Of a DNA stretch of 40,934 nucleotides, positions 33,066 to 40,934 are shown one piece after another. The stretch lies in assembly GCA_023387295.1 (NCBI GenBank), contig JAEWIG010000413.1:1-40934 (forward strand), written 5' to 3'. This stretch comes from Bacillota bacterium (GTDB lineage: Bacteria > Bacillota > Bacilli > Bacillales > Cytobacillaceae). Position numbers and translations under genes: made by a program. Below the pieces are notes generated by a model. It searched no databases, was not told where the DNA came from, and worked only from the letters and a program-made list of their open reading frames with translations. Numbering within the stretch: position 1 is the first letter of the stretch; the number at the start of each line of letters is the position of its first letter.

Positions 33066-33734
33066 TCAATAAGCATCTGTTAAAATATTTTCATCTATTT
33101 GTAGCCCAGCTTCTGTCGATTGGACGATATCCTCAATCGTATATCCTTTCGCAACCTCTACTAGCTTAAAACCGGATTCTGTTACATCAATCACAGCTCT
33201 TTCAGTAATGATCCGGTGAACAACAGCTTTCCCTGTCAAAGGAAGGGTGCATTGCTTGAGAATTTTCGACTCGCCACTTTTATTCGTATGGTCCATAATG
33301 ACAATGATTTTTCCCGCTCCATGAACGAGATCCATCGCACCGCCCATTCCCTTAATCATTTTTCCAGGGATCATCCAGTTTGCGAGGTCGCCATTTTCGG
33401 ATACTTCCATTCCACCAAGGATAGCGATATCCACATGCCCTCCGCGAATCATGGCAAAGGATTCGGCACTATCGAAATAAGCAGCACCCGAAATAGCCGT
33501 AACCGTTTCTTTTCCTGCATTGATTAAATCTGGATCTACTTCTTTTTCAGTAGGATATGGACCGATACCAAGTAAGCCATTTTCAGACTGTAACACAACT
33601 TGTTTGTCTGGCGAAATATAGTTGGCTACGAGTGTCGGCATGCCAATTCCAAGATTCACATAAAAACCATTTTCAATTTCTTTTTCAGCACGTCTGGCAA
33701 TTTTCTCACGAACCGCTCCTTTATCAATGCTCAA
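33066..33734 (-). CDS. scoB: 3-oxoacid CoA-transferase subunit B
   Basis: A 222-residue beta subunit of succinyl-CoA:3-ketoacid CoA-transferase, moving CoA from succinyl-CoA to acetoacetate. The catalytic glutamate is Glu51 in the SENG motif, and the glycine loop LGIGMPTLV is near residues 28-36. The start is a TTG with AAAGGAG 9 bases upstream. It follows scoA by 24 bases. With the thiolase upstream and HMG-CoA lyase opposite, it forms a ketone-body or leucine-breakdown set. Confidence 0.93.
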   Translation of the reverse strand: MSIDKGAVREKIARRAEKEIENGFYVNLGIGMPTLVANYISPDKQVVLQSENGLLGIGPYPTEKEVDPDLINAGKETVTAISGAAYFDSAESFAMIRGGHVDIAILGGMEVSENGDLANWMIPGKMIKGMGGAMDLVHGAGKIIVIMDHTNKSGESKILKQCTLPLTGKAVVHRIITERAVIDVTESGFKLVEVAKGYTIEDIVQSTEAGLQIDENILTDAY

Positions 33735-33758
33735 TGACTACATCTCCTTTCTTATTTG

Positions 33759-34448
33759 TTATTTCGTTATCGTCATTCTTTCAATACGCTTTTCTTGTTT
33801 TCCTTCTATTAATACTTGCACATAAATGCTTGGTGTATGAATATAGTTTGGATCGAGCTCACCAATCTCACAAAGTGTTTCCACTTCTGCTATCGTCACC
33901 TTTCCAGCAGCTGCTATCATCGGATTAAAGTTTCTCGCTGTTTTATGATAGACAAGGTTCCCCATCTTATCGCCTTTCCAAGCTCTTACGATACTAAAAT
34001 CAGCCTGCAATGCTTCTTCAAGTAAATATTCTTTTCCGTTAAAAATCTTTATTTCTTTTCCTTCAGCGATTGGTGTACCAACACCTGCTGGCGTATAAAA
34101 TGCCGGAATGCCCGCTCCACCAGCACGGATTTTTTCTGCCAATGTCCCTTGCGGCAAGAGTTCCACTTCAATTTCTCCAGAGAGAACCTGTCTCTCAAAC
34201 TCTTTATTTTCTCCGACATAGGAGCCTACCATTTTCTTAATTTGTTTGTTTTTTAACAGCAATCCGAGACCCCAATCATCAATGCCGCAGTTATTCGAAA
34301 TGACCGTTAAATCCTTTACCCCTTTTTCCACTAAAGCAAGAATGAGATTTTCTGGTATTCCACAAAGCCCGAAGCCGCCAACCATCAACGTAGCACTATC
34401 TTGAATATCCTTTACTGCTTCATTAAAGGAAGTAACAATTTTTTTCAC
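33759..34448 (-). CDS. scoA: 3-oxoacid CoA-transferase subunit A
   Basis: An alpha subunit of about 229 residues. The CoA-binding glycine-rich GGFGLCGIPENL is near residues 23-34, and SYVGENKEFERQ and RAGGAGIPAFYTPAGVGT are typical. The start is uncertain: GTG at 34448 has GGAG 8 bases upstream, while ATG codons at 34454 and 34466 have worse spacing. It pairs with ScoB to activate acetoacetate. Separated from the thiolase by roughly 60 bases. Confidence 0.92.
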   Translation of the reverse strand: MKKIVTSFNEAVKDIQDSATLMVGGFGLCGIPENLILALVEKGVKDLTVISNNCGIDDWGLGLLLKNKQIKKMVGSYVGENKEFERQVLSGEIEVELLPQGTLAEKIRAGGAGIPAFYTPAGVGTPIAEGKEIKIFNGKEYLLEEALQADFSIVRAWKGDKMGNLVYHKTARNFNPMIAAAGKVTIAEVETLCEIGELDPNYIHTPSIYVQVLIEGKQEKRIERMTITK

Positions 34449-34507
34449 ACCCATCTCTCCTCTCATTCTTTTCCCTACTTAAGAGTGTAGGAAATATTTA
34501 TATAGAG

Positions 34508-35695
34508 CTAAGCTAATTCAACAACCGTTGCAACCCCTTGCCCACCACCAATACAAAGGGTTGCAAGCCCTGTTTTTGCCTGACGTTTTTGCATTTCATG
34601 AATTAAGGTGACAAGAATTCTGGCTCCACTTGCACCTATTGGATGACCTAAGGCAATCGCTCCGCCATTCACATTTAAAATCTCTTTATTAAATTGAAGC
34701 TCACGATCAACAGCAAGTGATTGCGCTGCAAATGCTTCATTCGCCTCAATTAATTGAATATCGTCCATCGACATCGACGCTTTTTTTAGTGCTTTTTTCA
34801 CCGCTTTAACTGGACCTATCCCCATAATGCTAGGGTCAACTCCTGCACTTGCATTCGCTTTGATCGTTACAAGTGGTTGAATGTTCAGCTCCTCTGCCTT
34901 TTCTTTGCTCATAACAATAAGGACAGCAGCACCATCGTTAATGCCTGATGCGTTTCCAGCTGTTACGCTACCGTCCTTTTTAAATGCTGGACGGAGTGTT
35001 GATAGCTTCTCAACCGTTGTTCCTTTCTTCGGATATTCATCCGTCTCAAAAATAATCGGTTCGCCTTTTCTTTGCGGAATTTCAACAGGGACAATCTCAT
35101 CCTTAAAGCTTCCTGCTTCAATGGCTTGAACCGCTTTTGCCTGACTGTTAGCCGAAAATTCATCTTGCTCTTCTCTCGTTAATTCGTATTTATCGCAAAG
35201 GTTTTCAGCCGTAATTCCCATATGATAATCATTGAATGCACACCATAAACCATCTGCAATCATCGTATCAATGAGCTGCTGGTTCCCCATTTTAAAACCG
35301 TTCCGAGCATTTTTTAATATGTAGGGTGCTTGACTCATATTTTCCATACCACCTGCAACAATAACGTCTGCATCGCCTGCTAATATCGCCTGCGTTGCCA
35401 AGTGAACAGCTTTCAGTCCCGAACCGCATACTTTATTAATCGTCATTGCGGAAACGCTTTCAGGAATGCCCGCCTTTAATGCAGCTTGACGTGCAGGATT
35501 CTGTCCTAGACCAGCTTGCAATACATTTCCTAAAATAACTTCGTCCACCTGTTCAGGTTTAACCCCTGCTTTTTTAAGTGCACCTTTAATCGCCACCGCA
35601 CCTAGTTCTGGTGCTGAGACATCCTTTAAACTACCGTTGAAATTCCCAATCGCTGTTCGAACGGCACTTACAATGACTACTTCTGTTTGCTTCAT
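34508..35695 (-). CDS. Acetyl-CoA C-acetyltransferase (thiolase)
   Basis: A 395-residue degradative-type or AtoB-like thiolase that interconverts acetoacetyl-CoA and two acetyl-CoA. The nucleophile is Cys90 (NKVCGSG), with His351 in GHPIGASG and Cys381 in CIGGGQG. The ATG at 35695 has GGAGGG 9 bases upstream; longer starts are inside that site. It is the first gene of a thiolase-scoA-scoB transcript and divergent from HMG-CoA lyase. The close yhfS/mmgA/atoB paralogues cannot be told apart by eye. Confidence 0.93.
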   Translation of the reverse strand: MKQTEVVIVSAVRTAIGNFNGSLKDVSAPELGAVAIKGALKKAGVKPEQVDEVILGNVLQAGLGQNPARQAALKAGIPESVSAMTINKVCGSGLKAVHLATQAILAGDADVIVAGGMENMSQAPYILKNARNGFKMGNQQLIDTMIADGLWCAFNDYHMGITAENLCDKYELTREEQDEFSANSQAKAVQAIEAGSFKDEIVPVEIPQRKGEPIIFETDEYPKKGTTVEKLSTLRPAFKKDGSVTAGNASGINDGAAVLIVMSKEKAEELNIQPLVTIKANASAGVDPSIMGIGPVKAVKKALKKASMSMDDIQLIEANEAFAAQSLAVDRELQFNKEILNVNGGAIALGHPIGASGARILVTLIHEMQKRQAKTGLATLCIGGGQGVATVVELA

Positions 35696-35884
35696 CCCAT
35701 TCATCCCTCCACTCATTTTCCTAACTAATATTTTCGAGAATTAATGAAAAAAACCTTTAATTTTGTCAAAATTTCTATTATTCTTGCATTTAAGATTTTA
35801 ATACAACTAAAATATAGATAACACTAACAAAGTCCGTCAAATAATAAAGTTCCTCTTAAAAACTATGAGATTGGAGAAGAAAAC

Positions 35885-36793
35885 ATGACGCTGCCATTAC
35901 CAGAGAAAGTTACGATAATTGAAGTTGGTCCACGTGATGGATTGCAAAACGAAAAGGCCTTCGTCCCTACCGATATTAAAAAGAAATTTATCGCTAGCTT
36001 AATCGAAGCTGGATTAACGGAATTAGAAATAACCTCTTTTGTTTCACCAAAGTGGGTGCCACAAATGGCTGATGCGGCGGAAATTGCGGCAGATTGTATT
36101 AATGAGGAAACACGAAATATTATACTAGCACCTAATCGAATAGGGATCGACAAAGTGTATATGACCGATTGCAAGGCAGTTGCTGTATTCGTTGGTGTCA
36201 GCAACACCTTTAACAAAAAAAATATCAATAAATCAACATCAGAAAGCATGAATGAATTAGTCCCAATTATTGCTGAATTAAAGAAAAAAAACTATTTTAT
36301 TCGTGCTTGTATTTCTACTGCCTTTTATTGCCCATATGAAGGGAAAATCAAGCTTGAGGATACAATGAGCCTGTGTAAACAATTTGTCCAGGCTGGGGTT
36401 GATGAACTAAGTGTTGCTGATACGATTGGAATGGCTGATCCACATGAATCCTATAATATGTTTAGGCGTTTAAAGTCCGAATTTCCTACTACTTTACTGA
36501 CAGCACACTTTCATGATACAAGAAACCTTGCTCTTACTAATATTTTTGCTGCTTTACAAGCTGGAATTACTAGGTTTGATACATCTGCTGGAGGACTTGG
36601 CGGGTGTCCATTTGCTCCTGGAGCTGCAGGAAATGCTGCTACAGAAGATGTTGTCTATATGTTAGAACGAATGGGGATTAAAACGAATGTTCATCTAGGA
36701 AAGCTTATCGAAGCGATTGAGATCGTCAAGCCAAATTTAACTCGTCCAATCGAAAGCAATTATTATCGACTACATCATTTAAAGCATGAATAA
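35885..36793 (+). CDS. mvaB: Hydroxymethylglutaryl-CoA lyase
   Basis: A 302-residue TIM-barrel lyase splitting HMG-CoA to acetoacetate and acetyl-CoA, the last step of leucine degradation. EVGPRDGLQNE near residues 13-23 starts the barrel with the metal-binding Asp, HFHDT near 208-212 gives metal-binding histidines, and the catalytic Cys241 is in GGCPFAPGAAGN. Its product is the substrate for the ScoAB and thiolase genes opposite. An AAAGT leader and GGAGAA precede the ATG. Confidence 0.94.
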   Translation: MTLPLPEKVTIIEVGPRDGLQNEKAFVPTDIKKKFIASLIEAGLTELEITSFVSPKWVPQMADAAEIAADCINEETRNIILAPNRIGIDKVYMTDCKAVAVFVGVSNTFNKKNINKSTSESMNELVPIIAELKKKNYFIRACISTAFYCPYEGKIKLEDTMSLCKQFVQAGVDELSVADTIGMADPHESYNMFRRLKSEFPTTLLTAHFHDTRNLALTNIFAALQAGITRFDTSAGGLGGCPFAPGAAGNAATEDVVYMLERMGIKTNVHLGKLIEAIEIVKPNLTRPIESNYYRLHHLKHE

Positions 36794-36851
36794 ATTTATT
36801 CCCTGCAACTCATCCTAACAAATGAAGTGTATGTTGAAGGGAGAATCATCC

Positions 36852-36983
36852 ATGAGTCAAAAGCGTGATAAAGGTTATAGCCAAAAGGGAAAACCAAATA
36901 GCGATACTGTTAGTCAAACAATAGCTGCTGAAGAATTAGAAAAAGCCATTCATCCGACAAAGCGGCAAAATTCTAAGCAATGA
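36852..36983 (+). CDS. Small hydrophilic protein (43 residues)
   Basis: A 43-residue ORF, basic and hydrophilic (MSQKRDKGYSQKG opening, then TIAAEELEKAI and HPTKRQNSKQ). It has a good GAAGGGAG Shine-Dalgarno 8 bases before the ATG and a strong terminator overlapping its stop, so it is probably expressed. I do not recognise the family. It could be co-transcribed with HMG-CoA lyase, 58 bases upstream, or be a small spore-type protein. Confidence 0.65.
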   Translation: MSQKRDKGYSQKGKPNSDTVSQTIAAEELEKAIHPTKRQNSKQ

Positions 36984-37007
36984 GCCACTCATTAGTGAGT
37001 GGCTTTT
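36983..37007 (+). terminator. Terminator after the 43-residue ORF
   Basis: Perfect 9-bp arms AGCCACTCA and TGAGTGGCT, a 4-nt loop, then TTTTC. The left arm starts at the last base of the stop codon. Confidence 0.85.
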
Positions 37008-37105
37008 CTCATATTATAAATCCAGAAACAAATTTCGTTTCATGTTTTATTTTCCTTTAAAATGGAGAAATTATGAGGAGAATGTTTTTACTGGAGGAGA
37101 TAAAA

Positions 37106-38059
37106 ATGAAAAGACTTCTTCGTTTAACACGCTATTTTATTTCTTTCCTGCTCTTTTTAACATCGATTGGTATTTATTTTACAAATAAACTGATGTATAT
37201 GAAAAAAAAGGATGAGGACTTTATTATTAAGCGTGAAAAAGAAGCGAAGCGCTACAATCCAATCGAGTTTGAAAGCTTACCGAAGGAAGAAGTGCTCATT
37301 TCTTCACCCTTTGGCTACCATTTAAAAACAGTTGTTGTTGAGCCCCATCAAAATAAACGCTTTGTTATTATTTCTCACGGGGTAACAGAGAATAAAATCA
37401 ATTCCATTAAATATATGAACCTTTTTCTGAAACGAGGATTTAATGCTGTTATTTATGACCATCGAAGGCATGGTGAATCAGGTGGGAAAACGACGAGCTT
37501 CGGCCATTATGAAAAGTTCGATCTTCAGGTAGTTGTTAATTGGTTAAAAAACACAAAAGGTCCTGATATCCTAATTGGTATCCACGGCGAATCGATGGGG
37601 GCGGCAACAATGTTGCTCTATGCAGGGATGCTTGAAGATGGAGCTAATTTTTATATTGCAGACTGTCCATTTTCTGATTTTAAGGAGCAACTTGCTCATC
37701 TTTTAAAGAAGGGTACGAAGCTAGCACCAAAAGTTATTATCCCCGTTTCCGATTTAGTTTTACGAGTACGGCAAAAATATTCCATTAAAGATGTCTCTCC
37801 TATTTCTGTTATTGAAAATATTAAAAATCCTATCCTTTTCATCCACAGCCAAATGGATGACTTTATTTTACCGACCATGTCTGAGGCATTATATGAACGG
37901 AAAACGGGACCGAAAAAGCTTTTTATTGCTGCAAACGGGGTCCATGCTCAATCATTGAATGAAAATAAAGATGACTATGAAAAGGTAATTGATGAATTTC
38001 TCAATGAGTATGTATTTTCAAACCGTACGATGGTAAACGGGATGAGCAGTAGCTCCTAA
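37106..38059 (+). CDS. yqkD: Alpha/beta hydrolase YqkD
   Basis: A 317-residue hydrolase with an N-terminal membrane anchor (about residues 9-27) and an exported alpha/beta domain. The oxyanion region is SHGVTENK, YDHRRHGESGGKTTS is a strongly conserved patch near 118-131, the nucleophile is Ser163 in GESMG, and the acid and His are in the MDDFILP and NGVHAQS segments. It resembles B. subtilis YqkD (about 305). The ATG at 37106 has GGAGGAG; an 11-codon longer start covers it. The substrate is unknown. Its end overlaps the next gene tail-to-tail by 4 bases. Confidence 0.9.
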   Translation: MKRLLRLTRYFISFLLFLTSIGIYFTNKLMYMKKKDEDFIIKREKEAKRYNPIEFESLPKEEVLISSPFGYHLKTVVVEPHQNKRFVIISHGVTENKINSIKYMNLFLKRGFNAVIYDHRRHGESGGKTTSFGHYEKFDLQVVVNWLKNTKGPDILIGIHGESMGAATMLLYAGMLEDGANFYIADCPFSDFKEQLAHLLKKGTKLAPKVIIPVSDLVLRVRQKYSIKDVSPISVIENIKNPILFIHSQMDDFILPTMSEALYERKTGPKKLFIAANGVHAQSLNENKDDYEKVIDEFLNEYVFSNRTMVNGMSSSS

Positions 38060-38589
38060 TCAGGCCTGCCCATCCCAGCTCCTTCATTTTCTATTCCCCT
38101 CGCGTTCTTGTAGTCACCTACTTTTATATAATAGCGTCCACTTTCTTGTTTAATAATTTGAGCGCTATCAACTCGCTCTTGCTCTCCAAACACTTCTACT
38201 CGATAAATTTTCTTATTTTCAATCTTTCCATAAATGACAGGCAACCGATTTTGGATACGACCATTGCGATCATAATCATAAAATACATCTGTATAAACTG
38301 TTAGTTCTTCATTTTCTTCATGCTCCCAATGATTATGACCAGCATTTTCCCAACCATTCTGATCATTCCCTTTTAAAAAGGCAACTGTCACTGCATCAAA
38401 TGTTCCACGTTTATCCTTCTGCTCTGTTACATATAAAATAATAATGCCATCCTTCACCTTTTCTTCATGAAGAACCTCCTTTACATTAAATGGAATATCC
38501 TTCTCAATCACCTTACTCATTGGTTCTGCTGTACATGCCGATAACAAAAAAGTCGCCGTCATCATCATCGCTGTTATTTTCTTTCTCAC
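38056..38589 (-). CDS. Putative lipoprotein
   Basis: A 177-residue predicted lipoprotein: basic MRKK, hydrophobic stretch, and the lipobox LLSAC with Cys19. The mature part is polar, with a His/Trp/Glu-rich NHWEHEENEE segment near residue 95, a possible metal-binding patch, and predicted beta strands. I recognise no family. It is downstream of the sigma/anti-sigma pair on the same strand after 83 bases, so may belong to that regulon. Convergent overlap with yqkD as CTAA. Confidence 0.75.
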   Translation of the reverse strand: MRKKITAMMMTATFLLSACTAEPMSKVIEKDIPFNVKEVLHEEKVKDGIIILYVTEQKDKRGTFDAVTVAFLKGNDQNGWENAGHNHWEHEENEELTVYTDVFYDYDRNGRIQNRLPVIYGKIENKKIYRVEVFGEQERVDSAQIIKQESGRYYIKVGDYKNARGIENEGAGMGRPD

Positions 38590-38672
38590 GCTGTTCCCTC
38601 CGCTTTACTAACATCTTTATCATTAAATGTTCGTAAAGCGGGAATCATGCGTATTTTTTCACAAATTCAATA

Positions 38673-39626
38673 TTAATTTAGAAATGTCTTCGCCAAGTTG
38701 ATTAATCTTTCAATTTCTTCACTTTCTATGAAATTCTCTTCACTCCATGAAGTTAAAATCTTGATTAAATACTTCTTTGACTCATCCTCTTTTACAAAAT
38801 AAATTTGATGGTACTCTTTATCATACAAAAAATCAAATCCATCTTTATTTATTTGAGTGTATTTTGATAGATTTTCTGTTGTAGACAACTTCTCTTTAAC
38901 AGGTTCTATGATGATATGATTACTTTCCCAATCTTCAATATTATTACTCTTACTTTCATAATGAAGGGTTAAATGTGACAATTCAGAAGTTAAATCTCCT
39001 TCCCTTGTCATGTACTCTATGTTTTTTTCCTTTGCTTCCTTATACATTTCCTCCGCTAATTTTATCGAATCCCTTTCTCTAGGAATCTCGTAGTATAAAG
39101 TACCTGATTGAAGCACTAGTTTATTTTGTAACTCATCCTTTAAATGAAAAAATTCCTTAATATCATTCGGTATTTCCGTTACACTTTCTATCTCTTTTCC
39201 TTTGTAAATCATTGTCAATGCTGAGATTCCAATTTTCTCATATGCATCTACTGCTAAGAAATACGTAAACTTTCCATAAGGAGTATCCTGTCTAACCTCT
39301 TCCATTACACTTCTATATTTCGCCATTACCTCATCATATGTATGATGCGGTAATGCTTCTTCATCCGTCATTTCATTCATCTCAAAAATTTGATTTCCAT
39401 CCGCGTTAAAAAACTTCCATCCTGTAAAGTGTATTGCCGCCGCAGCAATAGACACTGAAACAAAAATCGTCAAAATAGCCGTAATAAATGATGCCCGTAA
39501 AAATATTGGTGCTTTTTTCTGTTTTCTCATGTTATCTGCTACATACTCTTTCGTTTGAATTTCGGGTACTGTTTGCATCTTCAATCTCTGCTCAAATTCT
39601 TCAAATGATTTAATCTTCTCCTTCAT
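38673..39626 (-). CDS. Probable membrane anti-sigma factor
   Basis: A 317-residue type II membrane protein: about 38 cytoplasmic residues, a transmembrane helix near residues 44-64, and a long extracellular part beginning TGWKFFNADG. The cytoplasmic segment is too short for a zinc anti-sigma (HxxxCxxC) domain, which is absent. Its start overlaps the ECF sigma gene by 17 bases, which is why I call it an anti-sigma factor; sequence alone does not prove that. The exterior may sense an envelope signal. Confidence 0.6.
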   Translation of the reverse strand: MKEKIKSFEEFEQRLKMQTVPEIQTKEYVADNMRKQKKAPIFLRASFITAILTIFVSVSIAAAAIHFTGWKFFNADGNQIFEMNEMTDEEALPHHTYDEVMAKYRSVMEEVRQDTPYGKFTYFLAVDAYEKIGISALTMIYKGKEIESVTEIPNDIKEFFHLKDELQNKLVLQSGTLYYEIPRERDSIKLAEEMYKEAKEKNIEYMTREGDLTSELSHLTLHYESKSNNIEDWESNHIIIEPVKEKLSTTENLSKYTQINKDGFDFLYDKEYHQIYFVKEDESKKYLIKILTSWSEENFIESEEIERLINLAKTFLN

Positions 39627-40146
39627 TCTCTACTCTCCCTTCGATTATTTTTTTGACTTTCAGCTTTACTCGTTCAAATCGCTTCCTTGCGGTTGGTATT
39701 GAAATTGTAAGGATTGTCGCTATTTCTGCAAAATCCTTATCTTCTTTAATACGAAGAACGATGAGCGCTCTTTCCTTTGCTGTGAGCTTAGATAGTATGT
39801 AATCCAATTCGAAGTCTTCAAGCTGCTGTTCATATTGGATATTTTCGCGAGGTCGATTTTTCTCGGTAAAAGGTATAAATTCTATTAATGCCTTTCTCCT
39901 CACTTTATTTATGCAATGGTTATAAGCAATTTTATAAAGCCAAGCACTATGATTCTCGATTTCTCTGATTTTATTACTCTCATAGGCCTTCAAAAAAACT
40001 TCTTGCACCGCTTCTTCCGCATCATGAGCGTTTCTTAGAATGTTATAGCAATAGACATAAATTTGCCGATGGTATTCGGCAAGTAATTCCTCTACGCTAA
40101 TCTCATTCATTTCCTGAAGACTATATTCTAGTTTGTTCGAATACAC
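39610..40146 (-). CDS. ECF RNA polymerase sigma factor
   Basis: A sigma-70 family ECF factor of about 178 residues. Region 2 is visible in YCYNILRNAHDAEEAVQEVFLKAYE with HSAWLYKIAYNHC after it, and region 4 ends with ALIVLRIKEDKDFAEIA and the helix-turn-helix ISIPTARKRFERVKLK. The GTG at 40146 has GAGGGGG about 10 bases upstream; a longer in-frame ATG and a later ATG are also possible. It overlaps the probable anti-sigma gene. I could not assign it to a named Bacillus ECF (SigM, SigV, SigW, SigX, SigY) by eye. Confidence 0.88.
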   Translation of the reverse strand: MYSNKLEYSLQEMNEISVEELLAEYHRQIYVYCYNILRNAHDAEEAVQEVFLKAYESNKIREIENHSAWLYKIAYNHCINKVRRKALIEFIPFTEKNRPRENIQYEQQLEDFELDYILSKLTAKERALIVLRIKEDKDFAEIATILTISIPTARKRFERVKLKVKKIIEGRVENEGED

Positions 40147-40168
40147 GCCCTCTTCACCCCCTCTATTA

Positions 40169-40201
40169 AGTATGACAAACAACGGCTACATAGTGTGACA
40201 A
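40169..40201 (-). promoter_or_regulatory. Direct repeats upstream of the ECF sigma gene
   Basis: Minus-strand TTGTCACACT and TTGTCATACT, 13 bases apart (23-bp period). They lie in the expected promoter region 25-55 bases before the GTG. They could be operator half-sites or part of an ECF autoregulated promoter. No classic AAC/CGT-type -35/-10 pair is visible. Confidence 0.4.
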
Positions 40202-40213
40202 TTATTTCCGTAT

Positions 40214-40249
40214 AAAAAAATAGGCACTGATCCTTTAAAGATTAGCGCC
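40214..40249 (-). terminator. Terminator after yqkB
   Basis: GGCGCTAATC pairs with GGATCAGTGCC-side bases with one A/C mismatch and one wobble, loop 7, and TATTTTTTTATA follows on the minus strand. It separates yqkB from the ECF operon. Confidence 0.65.
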
Positions 40250-40278
40250 CTCATGTTCATTCATTTGTTCTCTTTTTT

Positions 40279-40605
40279 CTACTTCGTTCGATCGTAAAAA
40301 TTCATCCGTGGATTTAAATATTCATTTGGACTTTTTAATTGAAAGCAGTTAGCCTTCTCAGAAAAATCGATCGTCAGCTTTTCATCGAAAAAGACTTCCT
40401 GCGATTTTTCGATATAAATACTACCTGAGTTCGATTTTACTTCTTGGTCATTTTCTTCTAACTCATTTACAAACCAAAGTGCAGCTACTCCGTTCACGCC
40501 ACAACCACAGCCATCAATATCATAAATAAGCTTTAAATAGCCATTTTTACCCGTCGTAAGTTTATTTATTTTTTCTGCTGCTAATTCTGTAATCGTAATG
40601 TTCAT
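40279..40605 (-). CDS. yqkB: YqkB-like HesB/IscA-type protein
   Basis: A 108-residue protein of the FeS-cluster-biogenesis fold, with MNITITELAAEKI opening, YDIDGCGCGVNGV near residues 28-40 and YIEKSQEVFFDEKL near 65-78. It resembles B. subtilis YqkB, a non-classical HesB-like protein whose cysteines are clustered (CGCG) rather than in the IscA C...CxC pattern. Iron-sulfur or metal role is by family only. It diverges from the CDGSH gene at the window end. Confidence 0.88.
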   Translation of the reverse strand: MNITITELAAEKINKLTTGKNGYLKLIYDIDGCGCGVNGVAALWFVNELEENDQEVKSNSGSIYIEKSQEVFFDEKLTIDFSEKANCFQLKSPNEYLNPRMNFYDRTK

Positions 40606-40760
40606 GATTGATTACATCCTTTCCATCAACTTAAAATAATATTAACATATCATGCTTCTTCTCTCCTTTTTTATTATCTTACTTACCAAAGTTGCTTTTT
40701 TATATTTTTCCGTTTAACATCAATTTTGAATGTGACAATTTTGTGAAGGAGTGATGATAG

Positions 40761-40934
40761 ATGTCAAAAGTGACAATTAAAGTGAATGATAACGGTTCTT
40801 ATCGGATTACAGGTGATGTTGAATTAGTAGATACCGAGGGAAACAAGTTCGAAACAAAGCCAAGCTTCTCGCTTTGCCGTTGCGGCATGTCTTCGAAGGC
40901 ACCATTTTGCGACGGAACACATAAAGGGAAATTC
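40761..40934 (+). CDS. CDGSH iron-sulfur domain protein, 5' part
   Basis: The ORF starts at an ATG with GAAGGAG 9 bases upstream and runs open to the window edge (58 codons). The opening SKVTIKVNDNGSYRITGDVEL is typical of small CDGSH proteins, and the 2Fe-2S motif CRCGMSSKAPFCDGTH is complete with three Cys and one His. Usual length is about 65-75 residues, so only a few residues are missing. Confidence 0.88.
   Translation, partial: MSKVTIKVNDNGSYRITGDVELVDTEGNKFETKPSFSLCRCGMSSKAPFCDGTHKGKF

Overview
The window reads as chromosomal DNA from a low-GC, endospore-forming member of the Bacillaceae. It carries spmA/spmB, dacB, dacF, a spoVA operon, spoIIAA-spoIIAB-sigF and spoIIM. The order follows the Bacillus subtilis 'res - spm - scp - lysA - spoVA - spoIIA - drm/xerD - fur - spoIIM - nudF - yqk' block, but enough genes are missing or inserted that it is not a close B. 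subtilis relative. No rRNA, tRNA, CRISPR array, phage or transposase gene was seen.

Region 1 (1-10.1 kb), all minus strand: cytochrome c maturation (resA-resB-resC), 23S rRNA pseudouridine synthase rluB, the sporulation operon dacB-spmA-spmB behind a good sigma-E promoter, a superoxide dismutase with a long N-terminal extension, an unrecognised gene, and the condensin partners scpA-scpB. Region 2 (10.1-13.2 kb): a 37-residue YjcZ-type peptide, a DUF309 protein, an orphan ribT without the riboflavin operon, and lysA.

Region 3 (13.3-23.7 kb), minus strand: a spoVA operon that holds AA, AB, AEA and AF but lacks AC, AD and AEB, then sigF-spoIIAB-spoIIAA with a textbook sigma-H promoter, dacF with a probable sigma-F promoter, pdp, deoB (drm), xerD and a yqzK-like gene. 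Purine nucleoside phosphorylase, normally beside drm, is absent. Region 4 (23.7-32.5 kb): nupC (+), fur with a PerR-box-like site at its promoter, spoIIM with a sigma-E promoter, a GNAT acetyltransferase, an arginine T-box riboswitch driving argS (+), an endonuclease Q-like gene overlapping nudF, and an aldo/keto reductase (yqkF).

Region 5 (32.5-40.9 kb): a nine-unit 20-bp tandem repeat, yqkE, and a complete ketone-body route. In that route HMG-CoA lyase makes acetoacetate, ScoAB activates it and a thiolase splits it to acetyl-CoA. After that come a 43-residue ORF, the hydrolase yqkD, a lipoprotein, an ECF sigma factor with a membrane-anchored probable anti-sigma factor, yqkB, and the 5' end of a CDGSH iron-sulfur protein cut by the window edge.

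The strongest unexplained signals are the missing spoVAC-AD-AEB block, the 20-bp tandem array at 32478-32657, a roughly 118-bp dispersed inverted-repeat element present twice (8106-8222 and 25213-25341), a 70-bp inverted-repeat element at 4595-4664, and the sigma/anti-sigma/lipoprotein island at 38.0-40.2 kb. I found no convincing wholly new system; these are leads rather than demonstrated novelties.
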